Shown: positions 18,689 to 29,779 of the stretch, piece after piece
Position numbering within the stretch: position 1 is the stretch's first letter
Layout of the letters: each line of letters begins with the position of its first letter
Origin: Xenorhabdus nematophila ATCC 19061
Lineage (GTDB): Bacteria; Pseudomonadota; Gammaproteobacteria; Enterobacterales; Enterobacteriaceae
Direction of reading: 5' to 3'
Assembly (NCBI RefSeq): GCF_000252955.1
Contig: NC_014228.1
Coordinates: 2,953,232-3,017,231 of the forward strand
DNA length: 64,000 nucleotides
Position numbers and translations under genes: made by a program
Notes under the pieces: generated by a model
What the model saw: the letters and a program-made list of their open reading frames with translations, nothing else
Database searches by the model: none
Told to the model about the DNA's origin: nothing

Positions 18689-19681
18689 CTATAGTGATAG
18701 TTTGATTTCTTTACCCGATTGCAGAGATTCCAGCGCTTTGTCCGCCAGATACAATGCCTGTTCACCGTCAATACCGCTTGTTTCAGGTGTTGCTCTCCCG
18801 GCCATGACATCAACAAAATGGCCCCATTCCGCAATATAGGCTTCCCGGTAGCGTTGCAAAAAGAACTGTTCCGGTTTCGCCGCAATACAACCTTCGCCAC
18901 TCCAGCATTCAACACTGTTTTCTTTGAGATTTCCTGCTGTCAGTACACCTTTTTCACCATGCAGTTCAAGACGCTGATCGTAGCCATAACCTGAACGACG
19001 GCTGTTAGAAATCGTCGCCATGACTCCCGATGGAAATTTCATGACAATAAACGCAGTATCAATATCCCCCGCCAATCCGATGGCAGGATCAACGAGATTG
19101 CTGCCCTGCGCATAGATAGCACACGGCTCTTCACCAATAATAAAACGCGCCATATCAAAGTCATGGATGCTCATGTCCCTGAACATGCCACCAGATACCC
19201 GAACATATTCAGCAGAAGGGGGAGAAGGATCACGGGAGGTAATCAGCAAAGATTCCGCTTTGCCGACTGTACCGGCATCAAACAAATTTTTCAGCCGACG
19301 AAATTGCGGATCATAACGGCGGTTAAACCCAACCAGCAGAGGAACCTGACATGCTTTCACCGTGGCAAGGCACTGGCGAACCCGCTCAAGATCAAGATGT
19401 ACCGGTTTCTCACAGAAAATCATTTTATTACTGCGAGCGGCCAGTTCTATGAGGTCAGCGTGAGTATCCGTTGCAGAAGCAATAAGAACCCCGTGAATAT
19501 CGGGATCTGCCATCGCTTCTTCAGTGGTTTGTATTTTCGCCTGATACTTCTGTGCCAATGTTCCTGCACTTGCCGGATGGGGATCTACCACAGAATAGAA
19601 ACAAGTTTCTTTATGATTGGCAATGTTAGCAGCGTGAACCTGCCCAATTCGCCCAGCGCCAAATAATGCAATATTGAACAT
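18689..19681 (-). CDS. iolG: Inositol 2-dehydrogenase
   Basis: 330 aa from the ATG at 19681, supported by AAGGAGC upstream; a longer frame to 19735 has no such site. N-terminal Rossmann NAD site (LFGAGRIGQVHAANI), the Gfo/Idh/MocA motif EKPVHLDLERV and the catalytic region MFRDMSIHDFDMARF with Asp and His. Oxidises myo-inositol to 2-keto-myo-inositol, the first pathway step. It follows a 285-base gap, so it may have its own promoter. Confidence 0.95.
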   Translation of the reverse strand: MFNIALFGAGRIGQVHAANIANHKETCFYSVVDPHPASAGTLAQKYQAKIQTTEEAMADPDIHGVLIASATDTHADLIELAARSNKMIFCEKPVHLDLERVRQCLATVKACQVPLLVGFNRRYDPQFRRLKNLFDAGTVGKAESLLITSRDPSPPSAEYVRVSGGMFRDMSIHDFDMARFIIGEEPCAIYAQGSNLVDPAIGLAGDIDTAFIVMKFPSGVMATISNSRRSGYGYDQRLELHGEKGVLTAGNLKENSVECWSGEGCIAAKPEQFFLQRYREAYIAEWGHFVDVMAGRATPETSGIDGEQALYLADKALESLQSGKEIKLSL

Positions 19682-19966
19682 GAATGCTCCTTGATACCTT
19701 GATATCTGCTTTTGGTGTGGATAAAAATATATCAAACAAAATATTTATTTCAATTTAGATTTATTTGAAAATTTTATTTTCTTAGAGCCAGCTCATAGAA
19801 TGCTCATTCACGCATTCATCTTGTCGCTCATTTTCTGCATTGCATCGCACTTTATTTACTTATTTATAATTACCGGCTTACCGGTACACCATCCGGTTTC
19901 GGGTATGCCTTGGCATCAGCGGTACTAAACTCGGATTTGCTGGTATACAACTACCTCAAATATCAA
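19682..19966 (-). promoter_or_regulatory. Gap between iolD and iolG with likely promoter
   Basis: 285 bases without a gene. It includes TTTCAA (19748-19753) and TTGAAA (19765-19770), an inverted pair of the same type as the palindromes in the iolA-iolR interval, and AT-rich promoter-like sequence. Possible second IolR-controlled start for iolG onwards; inferred. Confidence 0.45.
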
Positions 19967-21931
19967 TTAATACTGGCGCACCTTTTTCTCGACATAGTCC
20001 CTGATCTTCTCTGCCGATTCAGTAATCGCAGGGTTATCAGCAACCTGTGCGGTTCCTGTTCTCCACCATGATTCATAATCATGTGTCATGGTTTTTGGCA
20101 AAACTTTAATGTCGATTAAAGTTGCTCGTGGTTGTCTTTGCGCATCCAACAAAGCAGCTATCAATTGTTGTTCATCGTGCACCCGATAACTCTTGCAGCC
20201 GTAACTTTCTGCATTTTTGGCAAAATCCACCTTTATCAATGCCCCATCTAACTGCCCGCTTTGCGGATTACGATAACGGTTTTCTGTGGCAAAACTTCCC
20301 ATGCCCTGGCTCATTTGTAAGTTATTGATGCAACCAAATCCGGCATTATCAAACAGTAATACAGTGATCTTAATATTTTCCTGAATGGCAGTCTGTAATT
20401 CACTGTTCAGCATCAGATAAGAGCCATCCCCCACCATGGCATAAACAGGCTGATCCGGACAGGCAAGTTTCGCCCCCACGGAAGCCGCGATTTCATAACC
20501 CATACAGGAGTAACCATATTCAAGGTGGTACGTATCGGGGACTTTGGGTTGCCACACTCGCTGTAAATCTCCCGGCAGAGAACCCGAAGCGCCAACAATG
20601 ATGGCGTTTGGTTCCAAATACTTCCCCATCAAACCAAGCACCCGAGTCTGGGTCAGGTGAGTCTGCAAGGTTTCACTGTATTCACCTAATTTGCCCTCCA
20701 AATGCCCGGCAATCTCTGGCTTAAATCCGGCTTGATACTGAATGGAAAACAACCGCTCTAACTCTTGCTGCCAAGCTGCTTTAGCATGTGCGATTTCCTG
20801 CTGCCATTGTGAACACCACACTGTTTTTGCCAATTCATGCGCAATAGCATTCAACCCTTCGCGGGCATCTGCCAATACAGCAACGGCATCCAACTTAACC
20901 GCATCAAATTCCGCCACATTAATGGTAAGAAATTCCACTTCCGGATGCTGAAACAGTGATTTTGACGCGGTTGTAAAATCGCTGAAACGCGTTCCGATAC
21001 CAATAATTAAATCCGCTTCTTTGGCTAGAAGATTTGCAGACGAACACCCCGTAGTACCAATTCCACCACAATTCAGCGGATGTGCTGCCACAATCGCACT
21101 TTTTCCTGCCTGTGTTTCGGCAAAGGGGATATTGAATATTTCAGCAAACTGGCGAAAAGCTTCATGAGCTTCGGAATAACGCACACCGCCGCCACAAATC
21201 AGCAACGGCTTTTTCTTACGTTGGATAAGTGCAAGTGCCGTCTGAATTCTGGCCTGCGAAGCAGGGCGCCGTTCAATCTGATGAACGCGTTTCTGGAAGA
21301 AGTAATCGGGGTAGTTCCATACTTCCCCCTGTACATCCTGCGGCAGACAGATTGTAACAGCGCCTGTATCTGCCGGATCGGTCAATACCCTCATAGCGTG
21401 GATCATCGCTGTCATCAACTGTTCGGGTCTGGAAATACGATCCCAATAACGGGATACCGGTCGGAAGCAATCATTCGTGCTGACAGTACCATCACCATAT
21501 TGTTCAACCTGCTGTAAAACGGGATCAGGTTGTCGGCAAGCAAAGGTATCACCCGGCAGTAATAATAATGGAATGCGGTTGGCTGTTGCGGTTGCGCCAG
21601 CCGTTACCATATTAGCGGCTCCGGGTCCGACCGAAGAAGTCACCGCAAAAATCTGCTGGCGCTTTTTCTGCTTGGCAAAACCTGTGGCTATATGCGCCAT
21701 TCCCTGCTCATTACAGCCTTGATACACGCGAAGATGTCCAGGTTGTTGTTCCAATGCCTGCCCTAATCCAACCACATTACCGTGACCAAATATCGTAAAG
21801 ACACCTTGAATAAAGGGATATTCCTTCCCGTTAACACGAATATACTGCTGATTGAGAAACTTGACCAAGGCCTGAGCCATTGTCATTTTCTGCGTCTTTG
21901 TTTTGGCTTGATCCATCGAAGTATCATTCAT
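19967..21931 (-). CDS. iolD: 3D-(3,5/4)-trihydroxycyclohexane-1,2-dione hydrolase
   Basis: 654 aa ThDP-dependent enzyme of the acetolactate-synthase-like family; length normal. The ThDP motif starts at [14 protein letters not shown] and ends with the Asn of FDNAGFGC. The N-terminal Glu region ([15 protein letters not shown]) supplies the cofactor-activating Glu. Hydrolytic ring opening gives 5-deoxy-D-glucuronate for IolB. It begins 8 bases after iolA, so the two are co-transcribed. Confidence 0.96.
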   Translation of the reverse strand: MNDTSMDQAKTKTQKMTMAQALVKFLNQQYIRVNGKEYPFIQGVFTIFGHGNVVGLGQALEQQPGHLRVYQGCNEQGMAHIATGFAKQKKRQQIFAVTSSVGPGAANMVTAGATATANRIPLLLLPGDTFACRQPDPVLQQVEQYGDGTVSTNDCFRPVSRYWDRISRPEQLMTAMIHAMRVLTDPADTGAVTICLPQDVQGEVWNYPDYFFQKRVHQIERRPASQARIQTALALIQRKKKPLLICGGGVRYSEAHEAFRQFAEIFNIPFAETQAGKSAIVAAHPLNCGGIGTTGCSSANLLAKEADLIIGIGTRFSDFTTASKSLFQHPEVEFLTINVAEFDAVKLDAVAVLADAREGLNAIAHELAKTVWCSQWQQEIAHAKAAWQQELERLFSIQYQAGFKPEIAGHLEGKLGEYSETLQTHLTQTRVLGLMGKYLEPNAIIVGASGSLPGDLQRVWQPKVPDTYHLEYGYSCMGYEIAASVGAKLACPDQPVYAMVGDGSYLMLNSELQTAIQENIKITVLLFDNAGFGCINNLQMSQGMGSFATENRYRNPQSGQLDGALIKVDFAKNAESYGCKSYRVHDEQQLIAALLDAQRQPRATLIDIKVLPKTMTHDYESWWRTGTAQVADNPAITESAEKIRDYVEKKVRQY

Positions 21932-21939
21932 AGAAATCG

Positions 21940-23451
21940 CTACTCCATTGTTGGCATGACAAAGTGGCTATCGTGATGTTGCAAACGGACACTGGCTGGC
22001 CAGCGGCTGGAAACCGTCTTCATACGGGTATAGAAACGGACACCATCATTGCCATGTACATTGAGTGGCCCGAAAATAGAACGTTTCCAGCCCCCGAAGC
22101 TATGGAACGCCATAGGGACTGGAATGGGAATATTGATACCCACCATGCCAGCCTGAACATCTTCGCTGAACTGGCGGGCGGTTTCTCCATCACGGGTAAA
22201 TATCGCGGCCCCATTACCATATTCATGACGATTAACCAATTTCAACGCGGTGTCATAATCAGCTACACGGACGATGACAAGCACAGGGCCGAAGATCTCT
22301 TCTTTATAGATTTTCATCTCCGGCGTGACATAATCAAACAGTGTCGGCCCGACAAAATAGCCGTTTTCATAACCAGTAACCTGATATCCGCGCCCGTCCA
22401 CCCGCAATTTAGCCCCCTGCTCCACACCACTTCGAATGTAGTCACAGATTTTCGCCTTATGTTGCTCGGAAGTTACCGGCCCCATATCGTTTTCTTTTCC
22501 TGTGGAAATCCCTGCGCCCACTGACATTTTACTAATCTGCTGCTGGAGTTTTGCTACCAGTTCATCGGCGATCTCATCCCCAACCGCCAGCACAACAGAT
22601 AATGCCATACAGCGTTCCCCTGCCGCGCCGAAAGCGGCACCTGCAATGGCATTCACTGCCATATCCATATCCGCATCCGGCATCAAAATACTGTGATTCT
22701 TCGCTCCGCCCAATGCCTGACAACGCTTTCCATGCGCTGAAGCCGTACTATAAACATATTCCGCAACCGGTGTTGAACCGACAAAACTCACCGCCTGAAC
22801 ATGCGGATCGGTTAGTAATACATCAACGGCTTCTTTATCTCCTTGCACAACATTAAAAACACCATCCGGCAAACCTGCCTGCTGTAATAATCTCGCCAGT
22901 TCAACCGAGAGAGAGGGATCTTTTTCAGAGGGTTTCAGTACAAAAGTATTTCCTGTCGCTAACGCGATCGGGAACATCCACATGGGGACCATTGCCGGAA
23001 AGTTAAATGGTGTGATGCCAACACACACACCCAACGGTTGCATCAGTGAGTGACTATCAACACCGGTTCCCACATTCGCCGAGTGTTCTCCTTTTTGTAA
23101 ATGAGGAATACCACAGGCAAATTCGACAACCTCAAGACCACGCGTCAATTCCCCTATTGCATCAGAATAAACTTTCCCGTGTTCTTCAGAAATCAGACGT
23201 GCCAGTCTGTCGCGATTTTCTTCAAGCAATGACTTGAACCTGAACATAATACGGGCACGTTTCAACGGTGAAGTCTTAGACCACGCTTCAAAAGCCAGAT
23301 GAGAAGATTGGATGGCGCACTGTGTTTCATCTGCTGTGCCCAGGGCAACCTGCCGAATCTCTTGCCCGGTGGCCGGATTAAAGATAGATACAATACGATT
23401 ACTTTGACTATCAATAAGTTGTCCGCCAATAAAATGTCTAATCTGTTCCAT
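21940..23451 (-). CDS. iolA: Malonate-semialdehyde / methylmalonate-semialdehyde dehydrogenase
   Basis: 503 aa CoA-acylating aldehyde dehydrogenase. Catalytic Cys281 in [27 protein letters not shown] and VGSTPVAEY for NAD binding. It turns malonate semialdehyde from the IolC aldolase domain into acetyl-CoA and CO2. First gene of the minus-strand run, divergent from iolR. The alternative name is mmsA. Confidence 0.95.
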   Translation of the reverse strand: MEQIRHFIGGQLIDSQSNRIVSIFNPATGQEIRQVALGTADETQCAIQSSHLAFEAWSKTSPLKRARIMFRFKSLLEENRDRLARLISEEHGKVYSDAIGELTRGLEVVEFACGIPHLQKGEHSANVGTGVDSHSLMQPLGVCVGITPFNFPAMVPMWMFPIALATGNTFVLKPSEKDPSLSVELARLLQQAGLPDGVFNVVQGDKEAVDVLLTDPHVQAVSFVGSTPVAEYVYSTASAHGKRCQALGGAKNHSILMPDADMDMAVNAIAGAAFGAAGERCMALSVVLAVGDEIADELVAKLQQQISKMSVGAGISTGKENDMGPVTSEQHKAKICDYIRSGVEQGAKLRVDGRGYQVTGYENGYFVGPTLFDYVTPEMKIYKEEIFGPVLVIVRVADYDTALKLVNRHEYGNGAAIFTRDGETARQFSEDVQAGMVGINIPIPVPMAFHSFGGWKRSIFGPLNVHGNDGVRFYTRMKTVSSRWPASVRLQHHDSHFVMPTME

Positions 23452-23704
23452 TCTGAGCCTCTCTCAAAATACAATGACGGTTGAATCATTAAGCGTTAAA
23501 TCGTGATGTTACAGATATATGAAATATAAGTTTCATTTTCAATGAAAACTGAAATAGTTTTTAATTAATGTGATCAACACGCTATTTTTATACAATTATG
23601 TTCATTACACAGTGGCAACTTGTGAGCACCTTCGCCTGTATCAAGCATCATTGCCCGGTAATGTATGAATTATCCGTTTCATTATAATTTCTTATGGAGG
23701 CATT
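23452..23704. promoter_or_regulatory. iolA-iolR divergent control region
   Basis: 253 bases. TGAAA-N6-TTTCA at 23520-23535 and TTTTC-AAT-GAAAA at 23536-23548 are adjacent palindromes, a plausible IolR (RpiR-family) operator. GGAGG lies 6 bases before the iolR ATG. Confidence 0.55.
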
Positions 23705-24538
23705 ATGCCGGCTGCATCTAATCTGCATGAACTGCAAGAACAAGTACGTTCGCGTTATGGGGAATTAAGTAAAAGATTACAGCAAGTTGCAAGATATGTT
23801 CTGGATAATACGAACAGTGTCGCATTTGATACTGTCGCTGTTATCGCCAAAGAGGCCAATGTTCCGCCTTCCACATTAATCCGTTTTGCTAATGCCTTTA
23901 ATTTCAGTGGCTTTAATGAAATGAAACAGTTGTTTCGCATGAATCTGGTGGAAGAGACAGCCAGCTATACTGACCGGGCGCAGCTGTTTAAAGAACTGGA
24001 TAAAGAACATCACATTCCTGAGGAGCCACAGCATATTTTACAGGAATTTGCCCATTCCAATGCTCAGGCGATGCAACAGCTTGCAGCGCGAACCTCGGCA
24101 GAGGATTTACATCAGGCCGTGAATTTGCTGGCAAATGCACGCAATATTTACATTATCGGGCTACGCCGTTCTTTCAGTGTCGCGTCGTACCTTGCTTATG
24201 CCCTCAGTCACCTGGAATGCCGCCCTATGCTGATCGATGGTTTAGGGGGCATGTTCCGCGAACAGATGAATATGATTGGTTCAGATGATGTCGTGGTTTC
24301 GATCAGTTTTACCCCGTATGCGGAAGAGACTGTGATGGTGAGCGAAAAAGCCACAAAAACAGGGGCACAACAAATTGTCATTACCGATAGTCAAATTAGT
24401 CCATTGGCCAGTTTCAGTGATGTCTGTTTTGTGGTGAAGGAAGCACAGGTTGACGCATTTCGCTCTCAGTCCGCAACATTATGTTTGGTGCAATCATTAA
24501 CTGTGGCTTTGGCTTATCGGCAAGGAAATACCCATTGA
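23705..24538 (+). CDS. iolR: RpiR-family repressor of inositol genes
   Basis: 277 aa. N-terminal RpiR HTH (about residues 1-77; VAVIAKEANVPPSTLIRFANA) and C-terminal SIS sugar-phosphate-binding domain (about 125-260; NIYIIGLRRSFSVASYLAYAL). In Salmonella the iol regulator is of this family, unlike the DeoR-type IolR of Bacillus. Divergent from iolA across a region with TGAAA/TTTCA palindromes. The ligand is probably an inositol-derived phosphorylated intermediate. Confidence 0.9.
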   Translation: MPAASNLHELQEQVRSRYGELSKRLQQVARYVLDNTNSVAFDTVAVIAKEANVPPSTLIRFANAFNFSGFNEMKQLFRMNLVEETASYTDRAQLFKELDKEHHIPEEPQHILQEFAHSNAQAMQQLAARTSAEDLHQAVNLLANARNIYIIGLRRSFSVASYLAYALSHLECRPMLIDGLGGMFREQMNMIGSDDVVVSISFTPYAEETVMVSEKATKTGAQQIVITDSQISPLASFSDVCFVVKEAQVDAFRSQSATLCLVQSLTVALAYRQGNTH

Positions 24539-24551
24539 TGGCATAACGCCT

Positions 24552-24593
24552 ATTCGCTCAGAACTTAGCTTTTTTGCTTTTGAGCGAATTATT
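24552..24593 (+). terminator. Terminator of iolR
   Basis: ATTCGCTCA (24552-24560) pairs with TGAGCGAAT (24581-24589), followed by TATTTTA, 14 bases after the stop codon. Confidence 0.7.
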
Positions 24594-24924
24594 TTACTGC
24601 CATGACTATTTTAAATATTTTATTACTCATGTATTATTTAACAATAACATTTACACCAAGTTTAATTAAATAACGTTTCAAATATTATTCAGTTTAAACA
24701 GCTATTATTTTGTTTCCTCTTAATATTTATCATTATCGCCTAATTGGCTGAATGATTATTTTTACCATTAATTCTTTGCCATTGTTTTTTTGATAAATAA
24801 CAAATATTAATATTTAACAACACCCTTTCAAATATCGATAAAGTTGCATAAAAAGCAATTTGCATTATTGGCAATGTACTCATTATAAAAAATTCGCCAC
24901 GATGAGTTTCGATATAAGCCTATA
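24594..24924. other. AT-rich intergenic sequence
   Basis: About 330 bases between the iolR terminator and the first IS630 element. I see no gene or clear structure. Confidence 0.5.
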
Positions 24925-26010
24925 TATACCAATCTAACCTGAAGATGCAGGTTTTAAAATCTGAAAATGGTCAGTCAGTCGGGTCGTGAGTTCTTTCGCT
25001 TTTTCTGGCAACATGACATGGAAAAAGTGACGCAGGGTTTCACGAAACGTCTGCGCATCCGGAAAATAGACATTGTTACGCACTGGCTCATTCATATACT
25101 TCCACAATCGCTCTATCGGACTGAGATTTGGGCTGTCAGGCGGCAGGTAATGCAATTCAATATTACGCCCATACGCAATATCTTTCACGCATTCTGCCCG
25201 GGGGTAACCCGCATTATCCAGAATAATAGGGATTTTTGCGAAAGCGGGTCAGTTTCCCGGCGCGCGCCGACGAAATACGCGATGTTTTCGGCATTGATAC
25301 CCGGGTCTTCCCGGAGCTCGGTGTCTTCAATGCGGTGTAAATTCAGGGCACCCAGCCTATTGAGACGGGGACGACTGCCGGTCGTTTCGGCCACTTTTAC
25401 CTGATTTTTTCCTGCTTTCATCCCGCCCGCGCTGAGCTTTGTGGACGGTGAAGGAGGCACCGCATCCCTGAACAGGAGCGGTTCATGCTGACCCATTTCG
25501 TCTTTTAGCGCCTTGTAGTTATCAATAAAGTGTGGCTGTTTATCCGCCTCGAATGTATGAGGAACGCCTTTTGGCTTTTTGTAGCTGAAACCCTGACGGT
25601 GAAGCTCTTTCGTCATTCCCCCGACGCGGAAAGACACTGGCCCCAATTTGGGCGGGGGTATGCATCAGATTGGCCGTCAGATAATCAATCAGGTCTGCGG
25701 GGTGTTCGGCAGAGAGATGGCTTTCAGAGCCGCCATTTTCCGGGGGGAGTTTTTCCTGAGCGAGGAAATCTTTTAGGTGACGGCTGACCGTACTGTCATG
25801 AATACGCAAGGCCCGGGCAATCCTCTGAGCTGTCCAGCCTTCATGAGCCAGAAGCCCGGCCTTGATGCGGTCACAGACCCGACTGTCACGCGTTGTATTG
25901 TGCATCAATTCGGGGGGGCATTTTTGGTCTGGGGTCAGATGAATTTTCAGGGTGGCAAGCATGATTTGGTTTGGATAAGAAATCAAGCATCTTCAATGGC
26001 GATTGGTATA
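24925..26010 (-). mobile_element. Decayed IS630-family element (copy 1)
   Basis: Ends are inverted: TATACCAATC...GAAGATGC (24925-24948) against its reverse complement at 25987-26010, with TA at the borders as expected for IS630. The encoded transposase is broken. A related copy sits at 36288-37398. Confidence 0.85.
24934..25962 (-). pseudogene. IS630-family transposase, frameshifted
   Basis: Three fragments in different frames cover one transposase: N-terminal HTH part from the ATG at 25962 (HDSTVSRHLKDFLAQ), middle (about 25646-25185; KEDMQ-type linker and DAVPPSPSTKLSAGG) and C-terminal part (25188-24934; LPPDSPNLSPIERLWKYMNE, which includes the catalytic Glu). At least two frameshifts and loss of the central catalytic Asp context make it inactive. 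Confidence 0.85.
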
Positions 26011-26269
26011 GATAATTAACTATCATATCGGCACTAATCTCTTTTTCAACTATTCCTCCTTGAGTAAGAATAGTTGTCGTTTTTTCACATTTAATTTTCG
26101 CAGATTCTGGCCAGAGATGGAGATGAATTTTGTCTAATTCTATATTTCCATGATCTAAATACTCTTTAATAAAAAAAGGAATTGGAATTTCTTTATTATT
26201 TTCTCTAAATCCTTTAAGTCTTTCAATAAATGTTGAAAAAGGAACGATCAGAATTTTTGAATCACTCAA
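26011..26269 (-). pseudogene. 5' part of an unknown gene cut by IS630 copy 1
   Basis: About 86 codons from the ATG at 26269 (SKILIVPFSTFIERLKGFRE, then PFFIKEYLDHGNIELDKIHL) run straight into the IS end. I do not recognise the family. Composition is A+T-rich like its flanks. If the element is removed at the TA, the frame continues only briefly or stops at once, so the original may have ended near here. Confidence 0.4.
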
Positions 26270-27249
26270 ACTATTATATTGCTCGATAATTTTTTCGAGA
26301 GTATAAGGGGTGTTAGCTACAGGGAACCTCTAAAAACTTTTCACAGCCACCAAATTGAGGAAAATAGAGACACAATACATCCATCCCTACAAGGTAGCGC
26401 CGTCATGATACCGCCTCGTTCTGCTTTAAAAAAAGATAAGCTGGCAGCCGAATACCATCGTCGAAAAATTGATGAATTAGGCGATCCACTGCTTGTCCTT
26501 GATCAGTATGTTGATTTCTCGGCACTGGCTGACACGGTAGACCGGGTCGCGCCACGGATTATTTCTCCCAAAGGCGGACGCCCGCCATTCCCGACTGAGG
26601 CGATGGTTCGCATCATTATCCTGAAACATTTCCATCATCTTTCCGATGAAAAGAGGGAATATCAATTACTTGACCGCATGAGTTGGCAACGTTTTTGTCG
26701 TTTGACCGATGTCATTAATATTCCAGATCGTAATACCATTTGGTATTTCGAAAAACGGATTGGTCAGGAAGGTGCCAGGGCGTTGTTTGACGAGGCGAAG
26801 CATCCGCTTTCGGCACAGGGATTTATCCCTCGTGGCGGCCAAATCCTTGATGCCACGTTGATTCCGGTTCCTAAGCAACACAATAAGAAAGAAGAGAATG
26901 AACAAATCCGTCAGGGTAACCCCCCTGATGGCTGGACAAAAAACAAACGATGTCAGAAAGATACGGAGGCAACCTGGACGAAAAAACACGGTAAACGTTA
27001 TTTTGGCTATAAACTGACCATTAATGTCGATGCAAAATATAAAGTGATCCGTCACATCGCGACAGGCACCGCCTCCGCCCATGATAGCCAGTTTTTTGAA
27101 GCCGTTCTGGACCGGTCAAATACAAGTCGAGACATTTATGCGGATAAAGGGTATGCCAGCCAGACACGTGAACAGACGCTGAAGGAACAGGGCTATCCCT
27201 CTCTGTCAGCATAGTTGTCCCCCCATTAACAACACTGATAGAGAAAAAA

Positions 27250-27732
27250 ATGACCCGTATTTCACCTGAACGAAAATCGGCGGCACTGGCTAAATTGCTG
27301 CCACCGTACAACATGACTGTCGCCTCAGTTGCACAGATGGAAGGCATATCGGAAGCTACCCTGTATAATTGGCGTAATCAGACAAAAGCAGAAGGAAAGC
27401 CCGTGCCCGGCGCAGACAAAACTCCAGAACAATGGCCCGCAGAAGCCCGACTGGCGGTCATTATTGAAACGGCTACACTCAGTGCCACCGAATTGGCTGA
27501 ATATTGCCGTAAAAAAGGGCTCTATCCTGAGCAAATTCAGCGGTGGAAACAGGCGTTCTGACACGTGCCCGCCCGTGACGATAAGGCGGCATTAAAACAA
27601 AGCCAGAAAGAAAACAAACAACTGAAACGTGAGCTGGCCCGGAAGGAAAAAGCCCTGGCGGAGGCGGCAGCGATACTGGTTTTGCGAAAGACGTTGCAGG
27701 CACACTTCGGGATGGACAACGAGGAAGACTGA
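27250..27732 (+). pseudogene. IS3-family orfA with internal stop
   Basis: HTH_Tnp-type DNA-binding protein (VASVAQMEGISEATLYNWRN). The frame is broken by TGA at 27559-27561 after codon 103, then continues in the same frame with a Lys/Glu-rich coiled-coil (KQSQKENKQLKRELARKEKA) up to 27732. Without the stop it would be 160 aa, the expected orfA length. Confidence 0.8.
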
Positions 27733-27752
27733 CCTGTACGGAGGAGCGTCAG

Positions 27753-28760
27753 GTGATTAAGGATGCGGTGCGCAAAGCCGTCGGTGCCGGGGCTCGGTTG
27801 AGGGTGGCGCTCAACGAGATCCCATTGAGCCAGCGCACCTGGCGGCGCTGGCAAACGCATCCGGAAGCTCAGCGTCCGCAGGCTGTCCGGCCTGAGCCGG
27901 CAAATCGATTCACCTCAGAAGAAGAACAGATATTGGCCGTGTGTCACCAACCGGAATATGCCAGTCTGCCCCCTTCCCAAATCGTGCCACGATTGGCCGA
28001 TAACGGTGTCTATCTGGCGAGTGAATCCACCTTTTACCGGGTATTACGACGCCATGGTGAGGTTCATCACCGGGGACGGAAGCGGACGGCACACAAAAGC
28101 GGCAAACCGACCACATGGACAGCTACCGCCCCCAATCAGCTTTGGGCATGGGATATTACGTGGCTCCCGTCAACAGTCAAAGGCCGCTGGTTTTATCTGT
28201 ATATGATACTCGATATTTTCAGCCGGAAAATCGTGGGTTATGAAGTCCATGAAGCCGAGAAGGGGGAGCTCGCGGCGGAACTGGTTCAGCGCACGGTCTG
28301 GAAGGAAAAATGCGGGCATAACCCCCTGGTATTGCATGCGGACAATGGGGCGGCGATGAAATCTCAAACTCTGCAGATCAAACTGCAGGAACTGGCTATT
28401 ACTCCCTCACACAGCCGGCCACGGGTCAGCAATGACAATGCCTATGCGGAATCGTTGTTCCGGACGCTGAAATATGTGCCGGCGTGGCCGGAAGAAGGGT
28501 TCAGTGACCTGACCCAAGCGCGTCTCTGGGGGGATAACGTTACCGGCTGGTATAACGAAGTACACCGTCATAGTGGGATAAATTATGTGACACCGGGCCA
28601 ACGGCACAGAGGTGAAGACAAAATGATTTTAAAACACCGGGATGCCGTTTATCGCCAAGCTAAGCTCACACGTCCGGAACGCTGGTCGCGCAGCACAAGA
28701 AACTGGCAATGGGTAGGCTCAGTGGCCCTGAATCCTGAGCGAGAAAAACAGGCTGCTTAA
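27753..28760 (+). CDS. IS3-family transposase orfB (integrase core)
   Basis: 335 aa rve-type DDE integrase: Asp in LWAWDITWLPS, Asp in LHADNGAAM and Glu in NAYAESLFRTLK are all present with family spacing. GTG start. The protein itself looks intact, but its partner orfA has a stop, so the element may be immobile unless complemented. Confidence 0.88.
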   Translation: MIKDAVRKAVGAGARLRVALNEIPLSQRTWRRWQTHPEAQRPQAVRPEPANRFTSEEEQILAVCHQPEYASLPPSQIVPRLADNGVYLASESTFYRVLRRHGEVHHRGRKRTAHKSGKPTTWTATAPNQLWAWDITWLPSTVKGRWFYLYMILDIFSRKIVGYEVHEAEKGELAAELVQRTVWKEKCGHNPLVLHADNGAAMKSQTLQIKLQELAITPSHSRPRVSNDNAYAESLFRTLKYVPAWPEEGFSDLTQARLWGDNVTGWYNEVHRHSGINYVTPGQRHRGEDKMILKHRDAVYRQAKLTRPERWSRSTRNWQWVGSVALNPEREKQAA

Positions 28761-29150
28761 ATTCAAGGGTGCCAACTATGTTGACAATTACCGCTATCGT
28801 GTTCATATTCAGAGAAAAGGGTTGCGAAATAAGCCGTTATCAACCTGCCAGAAAGGACGAAATAAGAAAATAGCGAAAACCCGGGCACGAGTGGAACACA
28901 TCTTTGGCTCATTCTCCCAGAGGGGTGATAAATTCATCCGAACGGTAGGCCAGCTACGCGCCAATTTCGTGATGACGCTGAAAGCAACCTGCTATGATTT
29001 ACAACGTTTGGTTTATTTTGGGAAATCGAGCATTCATGCCTTTTAATGCCTGAAAAAGTCAGAAATCCCTCTTCTCAATAAGATCAATTTTATGACGAAT
29101 GGGTACAAAGTTGATCTTATTTTTTCAGGGGAGAGTTTTTAGAGGTTCCC

Positions 29151-29779
29151 AAGAGAAAAAAATGATTAAAAATCGATTATAATGAAAACATAACCTATTA
29201 ATTTTTATCAGAAAACATCTCATTCTGTAGTTGAAGTATTATTATATGATCTAAAACCATCAATATAGTAACACCCTGCCTATGCACTTTGTTTAAGATC
29301 GGTTTATTGCATCATCGACTATTTAGGTCTACCTTATCTACGAGTACTCGAATATCTTACGTTTAGTACACCCTCATTTACTTCTTATTTCGCTCTTACC
29401 CTCCCTAAATACAGGGAGGGGTTTTTCTTCCTCAAAAATACTATCATCCAAAAACAATATTAGAAACAGAATTTATTCAGTTTCATTGATCACCTTTAAT
29501 TCAATAAAGATCACTTACTACCTTAATAAGATCTTTCTAGCATACCCTTATCATAAATTAGCATTTATAATTGACTAATTTTGTTATAAATATTCCTATA
29601 CATTTCCATCAGAATTGAATTAAATTTCACATATACTAAATAGGTTTTCATAATAGTAACACACTCAAATTATGAGGAGTAAGGAAGTGAACTACAATTT
29701 TGGAATGTTATTTAGTTAACATAATAATAAATAAAATTACTTATTTTACAGTCAAGTAAGAAAAAATAGGAAATTTATC
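29151..29779. other. AT-rich region upstream of the LPMO gene
   Basis: About 630 bases without a recognisable gene. It contains an orphan terminator (29399-29426). A 15-codon ORF starting at ATG 29672 is the only short frame noticed; it lacks support. The LPMO promoter should lie in the last 150 bases. Confidence 0.5.
29399..29426 (+). terminator. Orphan rho-independent terminator
   Basis: CCCTCCCT (29399-29406) pairs with AGGGAGGG (29413-29420), followed by GTTTTT. No plus-strand gene ends just upstream, so it may be left over from a gene lost to IS activity, or end a small RNA. Confidence 0.75.

Larger units (their letters stand above)
27204..28786 (+). mobile_element. IS3-family element nested in IS5
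   Basis: Imperfect terminal repeats TGTCAGCATAGTTG (27204) and TGTCAACATAGTTG (reverse strand, ending 28786), with the TG...CA ends typical of IS3. About 1.58 kb, with orfA and orfB. Confidence 0.85.
26405..29046 (+). pseudogene. IS5-family transposase split by an IS3 insertion
   Basis: The 5' part (26405 to 27203) carries the first two DDE residues (ILDATLIPVP and IYADKGYAS). The 3' part (28787-29046) carries the Glu (RVEHIFGSF) and the C-terminus. Deleting 27204-28786 joins the two in frame, giving a protein reading through GYPSHYRYRVHIQRKGLRNK. The transposase was therefore intact before the insertion. Confidence 0.85.
26322..29150 (+). mobile_element. IS5-family element interrupted by an IS3-family element
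   Basis: Terminal inverted repeats GGGAACCTCTAAAAACT lie at 26322-26338 and, inverted, at 29134-29150. Inside, a transposase ORF is split by an IS3-type element (27204-28786). I see no target duplication. Confidence 0.88.
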
